Source: Shewanella colwelliana ATCC 39565 (GTDB taxonomy: Bacteria > Pseudomonadota > Gammaproteobacteria > Enterobacterales > Shewanellaceae). From it: a stretch of 64,000 nt of DNA. The position numbers and the translations under genes are program-made. The notes under the pieces are model-generated. The model was not told the DNA's origin, ran no database searches, and was given only the letters and a program-made list of their open reading frames with translations. The stretch covers positions 1 to 64,000 of the forward strand of contig NZ_JAEC01000026.1 in NCBI RefSeq assembly GCF_000518705.1. Reading direction: 5' to 3'. This document shows positions 46,845 to 57,379 of the stretch, piece by piece. Numbering within the stretch: position 1 is the stretch's first letter; the number at the start of each line of letters is the position of its first letter.

Positions 46845-47897
46845 TTAACTTACAGGGACAAAAGCCATCGGGAAGTGACGTTCTGTGGTGGTGCCGTTTG
46901 TGACCTCGACAGTTTGCTCGTCGATGTGAATAAAGAAGGGCATCTCAGCATCATCAGGATTGTTGGCAGTTTCTGGATCGTCATTTTGAGCAACACAGGT
47001 ATAACCCAAGCTATAGCTGCCAGCAGTTACAAAGCCAAATTCATATTCATAGCCCGTCACTTCATCATTTTGGTCTAGCATAGCGTTGACACGGGCTGAT
47101 GCAATTGGGGCGACTTGTGGTGTTGTGATGTCGGCATCAGGACGGAAATCCACCATGTTAGTCAGTGTGGTGTCTGCAGGGTACAGGTAAACGGCTTGAG
47201 CAAACTCTGTTCCGCCGGCAGCCACTTCGCAGTCTGCTTTAACATTGTCTAATGTGTCACTATCGCTAGCGTTGATTTGGCCTTCAATCGCGCCGACTTC
47301 GGCATTGTTGACTAGCTGTACCGAGGTGGGTTTAAGGGTCCAATAGTCTTTGTTTCCGTGAGGCGCTTGCAAGCCTTTAGCAAGGTTAAACTCGGCGACA
47401 AAAACATTACTACCCGCCGCAATCGTGAAGGTTTTGTTGAAGAACAAGCGGCCAGTGTTCGGGTCTTCGGCACCCACACCTCCACAACTGCCGTTACTGT
47501 TAGTGGTTAAGCCTGCGATGCCATCTGCGGTTTTTACGTAAGAACTCTCTTCATTAGCGACTTCGCTCTTTTCCATGTAGATGCACATTTGGTATTCGCC
47601 AGTGGGAATGGATTGGCCACTGACCAAGGTTTCGACTTCTTGACCCTGAAACTGGAGTAGATCGACATGTTTTAGCTCACCACTGTCAGATACATCAAAT
47701 GAGAGTGACTCACCATTGCCTTTAAGTACCACCTGCTTGAAAGCAATGTTGACGATTTCTGCATCGGCGGGGTTGTCAGAGACTCCTAAGTTAAAAGTGC
47801 CCATCGTTGGCTCTGGTGTGGTGGTGTTATCGCTACCACCACAGGCACTCAGTATGCTTATGAGAGAAATAGCAATAATCGATTTAGAATATTTCAT
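46845..47897 (-). CDS. DUF4382 domain lipoprotein
   Basis: This 350-residue lipoprotein has a signal MKYSKSIIAISLISILSAC with lipid-modified Cys19, followed by CGGSDNTTTPEP. The DUF4382 signature is clear: GTFNLGVSDNPADAEIVNIAFKQV and VDLLQFQG, then a carboxypeptidase-regulatory-like part. Several cysteines and acidic stretches follow. The function is unknown; such proteins are common in Shewanella and probably sit in the outer membrane or periplasm. It is monocistronic. Confidence 0.88.
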   Translation of the reverse strand: MKYSKSIIAISLISILSACGGSDNTTTPEPTMGTFNLGVSDNPADAEIVNIAFKQVVLKGNGESLSFDVSDSGELKHVDLLQFQGQEVETLVSGQSIPTGEYQMCIYMEKSEVANEESSYVKTADGIAGLTTNSNGSCGGVGAEDPNTGRLFFNKTFTIAAGSNVFVAEFNLAKGLQAPHGNKDYWTLKPTSVQLVNNAEVGAIEGQINASDSDTLDNVKADCEVAAGGTEFAQAVYLYPADTTLTNMVDFRPDADITTPQVAPIASARVNAMLDQNDEVTGYEYEFGFVTAGSYSLGYTCVAQNDDPETANNPDDAEMPFFIHIDEQTVEVTNGTTTERHFPMAFVPVS

Positions 47898-48229
47898 AGG
47901 TTACCTGTCTTGTTGTAATGAAAACGGCCAATTTTTTTATTTTTAAGTTGAACGTATTGAAGAGATCATTCCTTGACGAGTTACAGCACCATCATGGGCA
48001 CTGTTGTTAGCATTAAGAATAGGTTTTTTTGCGTGGATGTCTATCTAAAATCCGCTATTTCAGTGATGTTTGGCAGTTTTATTGTTTTGACGGACTTGAT
48101 GTGACAACGGCTTGACGCTAGTCAAAATCTTGCAAGGGAATGGAGTTGGATTGAGATGTAAAAACCGACTTATTACATGCTAAATCGTGCAATAAGTCGG
48201 TAACTGAGGTATGCGAAAATGGTTAAGGT
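47898..48229. other. Spacer between DUF4382 gene and yebC
   Basis: This 332-bp region contains the promoter of the DUF4382 gene and the yebC terminator (48156-48201). Nothing else is recognised. Confidence 0.5.
48156..48201 (-). terminator. yebC-family gene terminator
   Basis: Read leftwards, ACCGACTTATT pairs with AATAAGTCGGT (11 bp), with two further pairs after a mismatch, and is followed by TTTTTACATC. It lies 28 nt past the gene's stop. Confidence 0.8.
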
Positions 48230-48959
48230 CTACGCCTCAAGCTCGGCATTGTGATAAACGTTCTGCACGTCGTCACAATCTTCAAGTGCAGCGAGAAACT
48301 TTTCAAATTGCTCTATCTCTTCTGCATCAGTTATCGCTGTCATGGTTTGTGGAACAAACGTTATCTCTTCCATGACATATTCAGTGTCTTCAGGCAGTTC
48401 AGCAGCAAGCGCGGTTTTCACCTTAAAGAACTCGGTATGGGGGGGCATAAACACTGATCATGCCATCTTCTAGTTCAACGTCAGTGACATCGACATCGGC
48501 CATCATGAGCATCTCAAGAATGGCATCTTCATCATCGCCAGCAAAGACGAACACGGCTTGATGGTCAAACATGTGGCCAACAGTACCTGGACCGCCAAGT
48601 TTGGCATTGTTCTTCACAAATGCTTGACGTACTTCGGTGAAGGTTCGCTTACCGTTATCGGTTAAGCAATCGGCAATGACCATACAGCCGCCTGGGCCAA
48701 AACCTTCATAACGTGCAGTTTCATAATCTTCACCGCCACCACCACGGGCTTTTTCAATAGCTCGTTCAATCACATGGGCCGGAACTTGATCTTTCTTGGC
48801 CTTGGTGATCATTTGACGTAGTGCTAGGTTACCATCTGGATCGAACCCCCCGTTTTTGGCACAAACGTAGATCTCTTTCCCGTATCTAGAATAGAGTCGC
48901 GTTTTTTGGCCAGCGGTTTTCGCCATGGATTCTTTGCGGTTTTGATATGCTCTGCCCAT
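48230..48959 (-). pseudogene. YebC/PmpR-family (YeeN-type) protein, frameshifted
   Basis: The N-terminal part ([65 protein letters not shown]) is a typical YebC/TACO1-family protein close to E. coli YeeN. These proteins act in transcription regulation or translation of Pro-rich stretches. The frame breaks in a run of seven C (plus-strand G7, 48439-48445): after ISVYAP it runs to an early stop. With six C the protein reads [17 protein letters not shown] and continues to ELEA at 48230, about 242 residues. It is therefore a 1-bp insertion, real or from sequencing. The start at 48959 is the conserved MGRAYQ. Confidence 0.88.
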
Positions 48960-49264
48960 CTTGCTCTTTCTCACTAAGCTTCAAAAATTGGCAGCAATGT
49001 TAGCAGCTTTATTGGTGTTTTTGCAGTGGCGGTGATTGATATTGTCAAAAAGAGATCTACGTGGCAGTTCTGACCGGTTTAATACCCGTGCCAACGATAC
49101 TTTGTAATGCGCCTCACACTGAGTGTATTTTCGATTGCGGCTAGTGGGGGCGAGCGTAGGTATTTCTCCCATACTTCACCCTAATTGTAATTTTTCATTG
49201 TGGCGCGACATCTTTATATATATAAAAATCCGATATTTTTTGTCATACTCATAACTACTATTGA
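48960..49264. other. Spacer between yebC and mshC; probable rearrangement boundary
   Basis: This 305-bp region separates divergent genes. It has an AT tract (TTTATATATATAAAAA near 49213-49228) and a possible -35 TTGTCA near 49240. The mshA and mshB genes expected before mshC are absent, so this is where synteny with known MSHA operons breaks. No mobile element or inverted repeat was seen. Confidence 0.5.
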
Positions 49265-49267
49265 TTG

Positions 49268-49750
49268 ATGCTTTTGGTTGCTGACCTAAATAAAATGCAG
49301 ACGCGTACTGATACAGGTTTTACGCTCGTTGAGCTTGTTACTACCATAATGCTGATTGCCATTCTTTCAGTGGCGGTATTGCCACGTTTTCTCGGTAGCT
49401 CCAGTTACAGTGCTTTTACCTTACGGGATGAGTTTATTGCGGAGTTACGGCGGATTCAATTGATGGCGATCAACAATCAAGATCGCTGCTATGGTGTCAA
49501 TGTGAGTCCAAGTCAGTATCGTATGATGGTATTTCAGACTAACTGCACTGATGTACTGATCACCGGCACGTCACAGTCATTGCCAAGTAACACCAGTTTA
49601 AGTCTTTCTGGCAACACCACCTTTGCGTTGCGATTTAATCAAGACGGTATCATTGCACCACAATGCGTAAACGCTTGTGTCGTCAAGGTCAGTGCCGATG
49701 AAACTTTAGATCTTACGATTGAAAGTCAGGGGTATATCCATGGGCGTTAA
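49268..49750 (+). CDS. mshC: MSHA minor prepilin MshC
   Basis: This is a type IV prepilin-like protein of the MSHA system. The cleavage site is TDTG|FTLVELVTTIMLIAILSVAVLPRFL. Two starts are possible: 49268 (MLLVADLNKMQ) and 49295 (MQTRTDTG); the latter gives the short leader usual for this class, but neither has a good ribosome site, in contrast to the rest of the operon. Two Cys pairs (CYGVN/CTDV and CVNACVV) are likely disulfides. It is the first gene of mshC-D-O-P-Q; mshD overlaps it by 11 nt. Confidence 0.85.
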   Translation: MLLVADLNKMQTRTDTGFTLVELVTTIMLIAILSVAVLPRFLGSSSYSAFTLRDEFIAELRRIQLMAINNQDRCYGVNVSPSQYRMMVFQTNCTDVLITGTSQSLPSNTSLSLSGNTTFALRFNQDGIIAPQCVNACVVKVSADETLDLTIESQGYIHGR

Positions 49751-50279
49751 TCACACCGCCGCCAAAGGGTTTACGTTAATCGAGCTGGTCGTTGGCATGA
49801 TAGTGCTTGGCATTGCCTTAGTGATGCTGACGAGTCTGCTATTTCCGCAAGCCGATCGCGCAGCAGAGACCTTGCACCGGGTGCGTTCGGCCGAGCTGGC
49901 ACACTCGATACTGAATGAGATTTGGGGCAAACGTTATGATCAAAATAGTAACCCTAACGGCGGTGTCCCAGCGTGTGGCGCCGCAGCGCGGCCAGATTTA
50001 GGGCTGCCAGCAGGGGATGCATGTACCGACGAGGCAGACTTCGGTCCTGGTGCTTTGGCGCGTAATGCATACCGTGACGTGGATGATTACCACGGGCTAA
50101 ATCAAAACAGTTTGATCCTTAATTCCAGTCTTAAATATGCCGATGAGTACAGCAACTATCAACTGTTGGTGAAGGTCAGCTATCCTTTTGCAAATAAGCA
50201 TAGCAAGTTGGTTGCTATCGATGTCACCACTCCCAGTGGCGAAGTGATCACCTATAATGCCTTGAGGAGTAACTATTGA
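49740..50279 (+). CDS. mshD: MSHA minor prepilin MshD
   Basis: This prepilin-like protein of 179 residues has leader MGVNHTAAKG, then FTLIELVVGMIVLGIALVMLTSLLFPQ. The start at 49740 has AGGGG 7 nt upstream and overlaps the end of mshC. The family is part of the minor pilin set thought to initiate or cap the MSHA pilus. The following gene starts at an overlapping TTG. Confidence 0.88.
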   Translation: MGVNHTAAKGFTLIELVVGMIVLGIALVMLTSLLFPQADRAAETLHRVRSAELAHSILNEIWGKRYDQNSNPNGGVPACGAAARPDLGLPAGDACTDEADFGPGALARNAYRDVDDYHGLNQNSLILNSSLKYADEYSNYQLLVKVSYPFANKHSKLVAIDVTTPSGEVITYNALRSNY

Positions 50280-51091
50280 GATCTTCTCTAGGACAGCGGC
50301 GTAACACGCTTGGTTTCACTTTGGTCGAAATGGTTACCGTCATTATTATTCTTGGTATCTTAGTGATTGGTGTCAGCAGTTTTGTCATTTTGGGTACACG
50401 GATTTTTGTTGAATCGACCTCGGTCGATCAAGTCTTGAGTCAAAGCCGCTTTGCCATGGAGCGAATGACCCGAGAGCTGAGAAATGCCTTACCTAATAGT
50501 GTGCGGGTGACTTCTTCGCCGACGACCTATCAGTGCATCGAATTTGTGCCAATATTAGCCAGTGCCTCTTATGTTAACCTTCCCGTTTTCCCCGCTAGCG
50601 CGGCGGCAAATGGAACCGTGATGTTACCTTCTCAGGGCATAGATACTGCTCACAAAATGGTGCTGTATTCGTTACTGCCCAGTCATGTCTATGGCGGTAA
50701 TCCGGCAGGTAGTAACGGGCATATCTTTGATATCAAGAGTGTGACGGGCAATCAAGTTGAGTTTGACCGTGCAGTACAGTTTGCAGAGGCTTCCCCACAG
50801 CGACGTTATTTCATGGTCGACAAAGCGGTAAGTTATTGTTTCTTAGCGAATGGTGAAATACGCCGCTACAGTGGTTATGGTCTTGTTGGGACACAGCCAG
50901 CCCCAGCATCGATGGGTGCAGGGGCGTTAATGGCGGAAAAGGTGACTAACAACTTATCGACTCAATCGCCTATCCATTTCACCCCAGGCACCTTAATCAA
51001 TAATGCAGTAGTGCAACTGACCCCCAGATTTGATGTAAATGGGCAGTCTTTTCAATATCAGCATCAAGTGCAGGTGGTCAATGTTCCCTAA
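50276..51091 (+). CDS. mshO: MSHA biogenesis protein MshO
   Basis: This 271-residue prepilin-like protein has a leader ending NTLG before FTLVEMVTVIIILGILVIGVSSFVILG. It starts at TTG (overlapping the mshD TGA), with a strong GAGGAG 6 nt upstream; this start keeps the full class III leader. VDQVLSQSRFAMERMTRELRNALPNSVRV is typical of GspJ/MshO-type minor pilins. mshP overlaps its end by 11 nt, so the cluster is translationally coupled. Confidence 0.88.
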   Translation: MRSSLGQRRNTLGFTLVEMVTVIIILGILVIGVSSFVILGTRIFVESTSVDQVLSQSRFAMERMTRELRNALPNSVRVTSSPTTYQCIEFVPILASASYVNLPVFPASAAANGTVMLPSQGIDTAHKMVLYSLLPSHVYGGNPAGSNGHIFDIKSVTGNQVEFDRAVQFAEASPQRRYFMVDKAVSYCFLANGEIRRYSGYGLVGTQPAPASMGAGALMAEKVTNNLSTQSPIHFTPGTLINNAVVQLTPRFDVNGQSFQYQHQVQVVNVP

Positions 51092-51548
51092 CACCAGTTC
51101 GCGAGCAAGTACCAGTCAAATGAATATAGGCTTAGCCAAGCAGCAGGGCAGTGCTTTGGTGATTGGTATCTTTGTTATCACAGTAATGTTTCTGATGGCG
51201 GCAGCGCTGGTGAATATTTTAAATGATGCCGATGAGCAGGTTAATTTAGAAGTATTGGGGACAAGGGCATTTGCCACGGCGAATAGCGGCGCAGATGCAG
51301 CGTTAGCACAACTGTTTCCGTTGAGTGGCTTACCGGCAGATCGCGTCTGTGCGGCTAACAGCAGTTGGACGCCACCAGATTTGGTGGGTTTTCATGGTTG
51401 CACGGTAGCGCTGACCTGTAAGGCGACAATATTTAGCGGCGTTACGCAATATTTGATCACCAGTGAAGCGACCTGTGCCGTCGGCAATTGTGATGGTGAC
51501 AGCTGTATCAGAGTCAATCGCAAGGTGGAGGTAGAGGCCCGTGATTAA
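51081..51548 (+). CDS. mshP: MSHA biogenesis protein MshP
   Basis: This protein of about 155 residues has one N-terminal hydrophobic segment (QQGSALVIGIFVITVMFLMAAALVNIL), a PilX-like signature (QGSALVIG) in place of a classic FTLIE. Cysteines near the C-terminus (CAVGNCDGDSC) probably form disulfides. The start at 51081 overlaps mshO. The order mshO-mshP-mshQ is diagnostic. Confidence 0.87.
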   Translation: MFPNTSSRASTSQMNIGLAKQQGSALVIGIFVITVMFLMAAALVNILNDADEQVNLEVLGTRAFATANSGADAALAQLFPLSGLPADRVCAANSSWTPPDLVGFHGCTVALTCKATIFSGVTQYLITSEATCAVGNCDGDSCIRVNRKVEVEARD

Positions 51549-54500
51549 GCTAAAATGTCTACTTTGTAACTTTATTTCTATTAGCTTTTTATTCGCTTTA
51601 TTATTGCCAGTCAACAGCATTTTTGCCGCGGATTGGACCCAGACCTTTGTTGAAGGGGTAAACTCTTATTCGACCAATGGTAGTATAGGTTTTTATGCAC
51701 AAGGCAAGCTATATAATTCACCTCAAAATGGTAATTTGCCATCTTATTCTGTACGTGAAACGAATAAATCATGTGTGCCTGCTGGAACAAATAGAGCCAA
51801 GAAGTGTAAGAGCGGTGGCTATCTGGCTGTTCTGCCAAGTGATCGTCTTCCTTTTGCACAATGTCAGTCATCGAGTAATAGCAGAATTGGTCCACCTTCA
51901 TCATCAACTCCCGAAATCGTTGTTCCAGAAGGGGAGTATGGTGATGTTCAATTAAGTGGGGGTTCAGATAAAAAACTTACTTTTAGCACAGTAGATGGTG
52001 TTTATAAGTTGAAATCATTGAACGCAATCAGCGGGACATTGGAGTTGGCTGCTGGGCAATATTGGATAGGCTCTTTAAGCATTGCTCGTGATGTTACAGT
52101 AAGGTTCCCAACGACAGGTAGTGTGAGTTTTTTTGTTAGAGACTCCTATATCCACAGAAATAGCACATTGTCTTATCGTGCTGAGCGGTTTCTACTTTAT
52201 GGGTATTCAAACGTAGACCTTGAAAATACCGGTTATTTGCGAGGTTATCTAGTCTCTGAAGGTCGGATAAGACTATTCGATACTGCGACGGTGGAAGGTG
52301 GTATAACCTCGAACAATATTGAAATTGATAATAATAGCCGGGTGATATTTGAAAATACGGCTGGATCAATAGACGTTGTTCCTGATTGTGATGTTGAAAC
52401 GTTACTTCCCGCTATTCCTCTCCAATGTCCTGCAGAGCAAAATAGTATTGCTGGGATCACTTATCGCACTTACGATTCAACCACGTGGAAACCCGGACAA
52501 TACACCAGCCCAGTAGACCATGATGATTTTAATGACTTGATCACGACAGTGAAAAAAACCACTCAGCAGCTAGGTGAATCGATTGAGCCACAAGTTGAGG
52601 GGTATGGCTCAAGTATTAACCCACATTCTAGTCAAGGCGATAATTATGTCGGCATTTTTGAGGGGTATATAACAGCACCAGAATCAGGACTTTATACCTT
52701 CGGCATTGATGGTGATGATGCGATCGAACTCCTTATTGATGACCAAGTGGTTGTGGGCTTTTATGGTTTGCATGGTCAGTGTGGGTGGCCTTGCGAAACG
52801 GGGCAAATTGGCTTGGCGGCCGGGACGCATAAAGTTGAGATGCGCTTTCATGAAGCGACAGGAGCAGAGGCTTATCATCTCTATTGGCAATTACCTTCAG
52901 CAAATAATTTAGTAAAAGTGCCAAGCAGCGCTTACTTAACCTGCCCCTTCCCGCAGTTTGAGTTTGGTCGAGCAACGCTCGATAGCAAGGGCCAAGCCTC
53001 GATTACTTTTAATAATAGCTATGCATCGCCGCCCGTGGTCATGCTGATGCCAACGATTAATGGTATTGATGGCAGTGAAGTAAGCTCTGATGGCCCGGCA
53101 ACAGCCAGTGTTTCAAGCATAACCTCGGCAAATGCTATGGTGTATCAGCAGATACCGCCAGGTAACAGAGTATCAGCTAAGGCGATGACAGAAATTGATT
53201 ATTTTGTCATGGAGCCTGGTTATCGCTTTTTGAACCGAGGGGTAGCGTTGCAAGCGGGTAAGTTAGATACTCGGCTATATCAAGGCAGTCAACTACCGAG
53301 CTCGGGGCGAGGCTATACCGGCGTTGATTTTAATCATAACTTTGGTACTAAGCCCGCCATGATAGGTCAGGCGCTATCGCGTAATAACAATCGTTTTATT
53401 ACGACAGTGATTAATAATGTAGCCTCAGCAGGGACAGGTTTTGATATCGCCATTGAAGCCTCTGAAATTTCATTGGGTATTAATAGTGACGAAACCTTAG
53501 GTTATGTGGCGGGGTTAGGTCGTGGCAGCACATTGGTATCCGGAGCGCCGGTATTGTATGAATTTGGTTATGCGCTCAATCATGGGAATGGCAACAGTGT
53601 TCGTAGCCTTGCCCAACAATGTAGCTACACCAATAATTACCTCAATACTTATCCTGGACAACCTATCACGCTGGCCAATAAAAATACCCGTAAGGGTGGA
53701 GATGGTGGTTGGATTAGGCGTTGCTTAAAAGATAGTTACACTGGGGTGATGAGCTTTGGGTTAGATGAAGACCAATATCGTGATAACGACCGCGGCCACG
53801 TGGCTGAGGATATTGGTTATTTTGCGTTTGAGCGTCAGCCGGATCCGGTATTGATTGATCACTATCGTATCGAGTTTACCTCTGGAGCCCTGAGCTGTGC
53901 CGCTAAAGCGATCACACTGCGTGCTTGCGTAAACAATGATTGCTCGACAGAATCCAGCGTCCAGAGTTCGGTGGAACTCACCAAAAACAGCAGTAAGTAT
54001 AGCGACGTGGTTTTTAGCAGTGCAACCCAAACTCAACTTTGGCATGCCGATGGCGGCTCGGTGTTGCTAGGACTGGGTGCAACAGCGCCAAGTGCAACTT
54101 ATCGTTGTTTTATCGATGGTGCAGAGGTGGCCAATTCACAATGTCTATTGAATTTTGAGGACACGGGCTTTTACTTTGATGCTCCTAATACCTTGTCATG
54201 TAAAAACGGCGCGAGTTTTAACCTGTATGCGGTAACCAAAAACACCCAGACCCAGAAGTGTCAGCCGTTATTTGCCAACCAAACCAAGGCGATAAATTTC
54301 AGTTTCGATTACGAGCGGCCATCACCCGTTAACAATCCCGCTAAGCTCACCTTAAATAGCCTACTTGCCCCTACAGCAACCACAGAGATTGATGGTGGCA
54401 GCACCAACAGCATGGATGTTCACTTTAATGCGCTAGGGGTGGCGACATTGAGTGCCAATTATCCTGAGGCTGGCGTGGTGAGACTCACGGCAGAGCACCT

Positions 54501-55983
54501 GCATAGGATTGATTTACCAACAGGTGGGTCAGACACTTTAACATTGAGCCACAGTGATACCTTTACTGCTGCGCCAGCGGGTTTCCACTTCTTTAATGGC
54601 AGTGGTAATAAGCGCTGCGATGCGAGCGATCCCTATGATGCCAACTGTGGGGTATTGGCCGCGGCAGGTGGCAGCTTTAACATGCAGGTTAAAGCTGCCT
54701 GCTGGCAAAGTGACAGCGATAGTGATTTTAGTGATAACGGTGCCTTGCAAAATTTTGTTTATCCGGGATTTGGTTTGCGCTCGCAAGTGGTGGAGCCAAG
54801 TTCGGGTAGTGACGGCAGTTTAGGGCAAGCATCGATTGATTTTACGCTATCAGGCTCGGCAACGGCGCTATCGATTGAGGATCAGAGCTGGAACGAAGTG
54901 GGTACCATGAAGGTTGGCTTGTCATCTGCATTGAGTTATGAAGGTGTCACCATCGATATCAACAAGTCGAGCAGCGAGGTATTTGGTCGCTTTACCCCAG
55001 CTTACTTAGGGGTCACGGGTAATAGCCCAGAAATCACCCACAGTTGTGGCGCTTTCACCTATATGGACCAGCCGTTTACCTTTAAAACGGGCGTAGAGCC
55101 TAGAGTGCAAGTGGTGGGCTATAGCGCCAGCAATGGTGTGACCGCTAACTATCAAGAAGGGCTCTGGTGGCGCTATCAGCATAGAGATGCGAGTCAGCGT
55201 AATGGCTGGGGCGGACGCCAGTACCTCGACACCTCGACCAAGGCCGTAGTAGCAGATAGCCAAGCGCCAGCCTTGTCAGGTGCAGTGAACTACTTGAATA
55301 CACCGAATGTGGCTGAACTGATTGGGGCGCGGATTAACTATCTTCGCACTCCGACGCCTGTTGCGCCATTTGATGCCAAGTTTGATCTGACCTTGTCGGT
55401 TACAGATGTGAGTGACGAGGACGGGATCTGTTATCAGGATGACGCTGCTGGCAATTGCCGAAGCTTTACTTTTACCGATATTGCCGATGGTGATGGGTTT
55501 GCGCTTAGATATGGGCGTTTAGTACTAGAAAATGGTTACGGGCCTGAGTCAGAAAGTTTACGTTTGCCGCTGCGCACTGAGTATGTCAGCAGTTTATCAG
55601 CCTCAGCCGAAGCTATCTGGGCAACCAATACTATGGATAACTGCTCTATCTATAATACCCAAACTTCAGCTGATGCAAGTGAAGCGCCAACCACTGGGTT
55701 ATTTATGCTGCCACCATCAGGCTTTCCGGCCATCAATGCCTATAGCAACCCAAGTTTCACACTTCAGAGTGGTAGTCTTAGTTTGGGGAACGGCTACAGC
55801 TATTTCTCGGTACCAAATGCGGCGGGAGAGATGCCACTAAAACAGCATGTCGAACCTTGGTTAAAGTGGTACTGGAATTTTGATGGTATTACCCCGACAA
55901 CGCTTTATGATCCGCGTGCTAATGCTTATTTCGGCACTTATCGCGGTCACGACAAGATCATTTACTGGCGAGAAGTTCGCTAG
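51541..55983 (+). CDS. mshQ: MSHA biogenesis protein MshQ, large secreted protein with PA14 domain
   Basis: This 1480-residue protein starts at GTG, with GGAGG 9 nt upstream, overlapping mshP by 8 nt. A signal peptide ends near SIFA. Residues about 120-280 look like a beta-helix or polymer-like repeat (VPEGEYGDVQLSGGSDKKL, LELAAGQYWIG). A PA14 domain is clear at about 345-460 (YVGIFEGYITAPESGLYTFG, DDAIELLIDDQ, GTHKVEMRFHEATG). The C-terminal half matches the DUF6701 region of MshQ. The first 900 bp are visibly richer in AT than the rest, suggesting a replaced N-terminal module. It is probably a pilus-associated surface adhesin, by inference from domains and position. Confidence 0.88.
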   Translation: MIKLKCLLCNFISISFLFALLLPVNSIFAADWTQTFVEGVNSYSTNGSIGFYAQGKLYNSPQNGNLPSYSVRETNKSCVPAGTNRAKKCKSGGYLAVLPSDRLPFAQCQSSSNSRIGPPSSSTPEIVVPEGEYGDVQLSGGSDKKLTFSTVDGVYKLKSLNAISGTLELAAGQYWIGSLSIARDVTVRFPTTGSVSFFVRDSYIHRNSTLSYRAERFLLYGYSNVDLENTGYLRGYLVSEGRIRLFDTATVEGGITSNNIEIDNNSRVIFENTAGSIDVVPDCDVETLLPAIPLQCPAEQNSIAGITYRTYDSTTWKPGQYTSPVDHDDFNDLITTVKKTTQQLGESIEPQVEGYGSSINPHSSQGDNYVGIFEGYITAPESGLYTFGIDGDDAIELLIDDQVVVGFYGLHGQCGWPCETGQIGLAAGTHKVEMRFHEATGAEAYHLYWQLPSANNLVKVPSSAYLTCPFPQFEFGRATLDSKGQASITFNNSYASPPVVMLMPTINGIDGSEVSSDGPATASVSSITSANAMVYQQIPPGNRVSAKAMTEIDYFVMEPGYRFLNRGVALQAGKLDTRLYQGSQLPSSGRGYTGVDFNHNFGTKPAMIGQALSRNNNRFITTVINNVASAGTGFDIAIEASEISLGINSDETLGYVAGLGRGSTLVSGAPVLYEFGYALNHGNGNSVRSLAQQCSYTNNYLNTYPGQPITLANKNTRKGGDGGWIRRCLKDSYTGVMSFGLDEDQYRDNDRGHVAEDIGYFAFERQPDPVLIDHYRIEFTSGALSCAAKAITLRACVNNDCSTESSVQSSVELTKNSSKYSDVVFSSATQTQLWHADGGSVLLGLGATAPSATYRCFIDGAEVANSQCLLNFEDTGFYFDAPNTLSCKNGASFNLYAVTKNTQTQKCQPLFANQTKAINFSFDYERPSPVNNPAKLTLNSLLAPTATTEIDGGSTNSMDVHFNALGVATLSANYPEAGVVRLTAEHLHRIDLPTGGSDTLTLSHSDTFTAAPAGFHFFNGSGNKRCDASDPYDANCGVLAAAGGSFNMQVKAACWQSDSDSDFSDNGALQNFVYPGFGLRSQVVEPSSGSDGSLGQASIDFTLSGSATALSIEDQSWNEVGTMKVGLSSALSYEGVTIDINKSSSEVFGRFTPAYLGVTGNSPEITHSCGAFTYMDQPFTFKTGVEPRVQVVGYSASNGVTANYQEGLWWRYQHRDASQRNGWGGRQYLDTSTKAVVADSQAPALSGAVNYLNTPNVAELIGARINYLRTPTPVAPFDAKFDLTLSVTDVSDEDGICYQDDAAGNCRSFTFTDIADGDGFALRYGRLVLENGYGPESESLRLPLRTEYVSSLSASAEAIWATNTMDNCSIYNTQTSADASEAPTTGLFMLPPSGFPAINAYSNPSFTLQSGSLSLGNGYSYFSVPNAAGEMPLKQHVEPWLKWYWNFDGITPTTLYDPRANAYFGTYRGHDKIIYWREVR

Positions 55984-56146
55984 CGTATCTTTCGCTCACG
56001 GTTAAGCGCCGTGGGTGAATATCTAGGCAGAATTTTGCTAGTACTTACTACGGCTGAGTCACTTGTTCCGTAAACCATCGAAGATGAACAGATATTTATC
56101 AAGCGAAGCGCATAATGTCCTTGTGGAATAGGAGGGTCGTTGATAA

Positions 56147-57244
<1,098 letters not shown>

Positions 57245-57280
57245 TACGGTTTACTAACAGGCAGCAATCTGTTTTAACTG

Positions 57281-57319
57281 AACATAGTGCAAATATACCG
57301 AGTACATTTGCACTATGTT
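57281..57319 (+). repeat. 14-bp perfect stem-loop between mreB and mreC
   Basis: AACATAGTGCAAAT (57281-57294) pairs perfectly with ATTTGCACTATGTT (57306-57319) around an 11-nt loop. No T-tract follows, so it is not a classic terminator. It could stabilise mreB mRNA or mark a processing site. Confidence 0.8.
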
Positions 57320-57379
57320 GTCCACATCTACTGAGGTAAATTGTGGTAAGTTAAAGCATCTAGCTGCCTTAAGTGTTTT

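Noticed and set aside
51541..55983. MshQ as a recently inserted foreign gene
   Set aside because: It is in its normal place after mshP with translational overlap, and the C-terminal half matches MshQ; only the N-terminal module looks exchanged.
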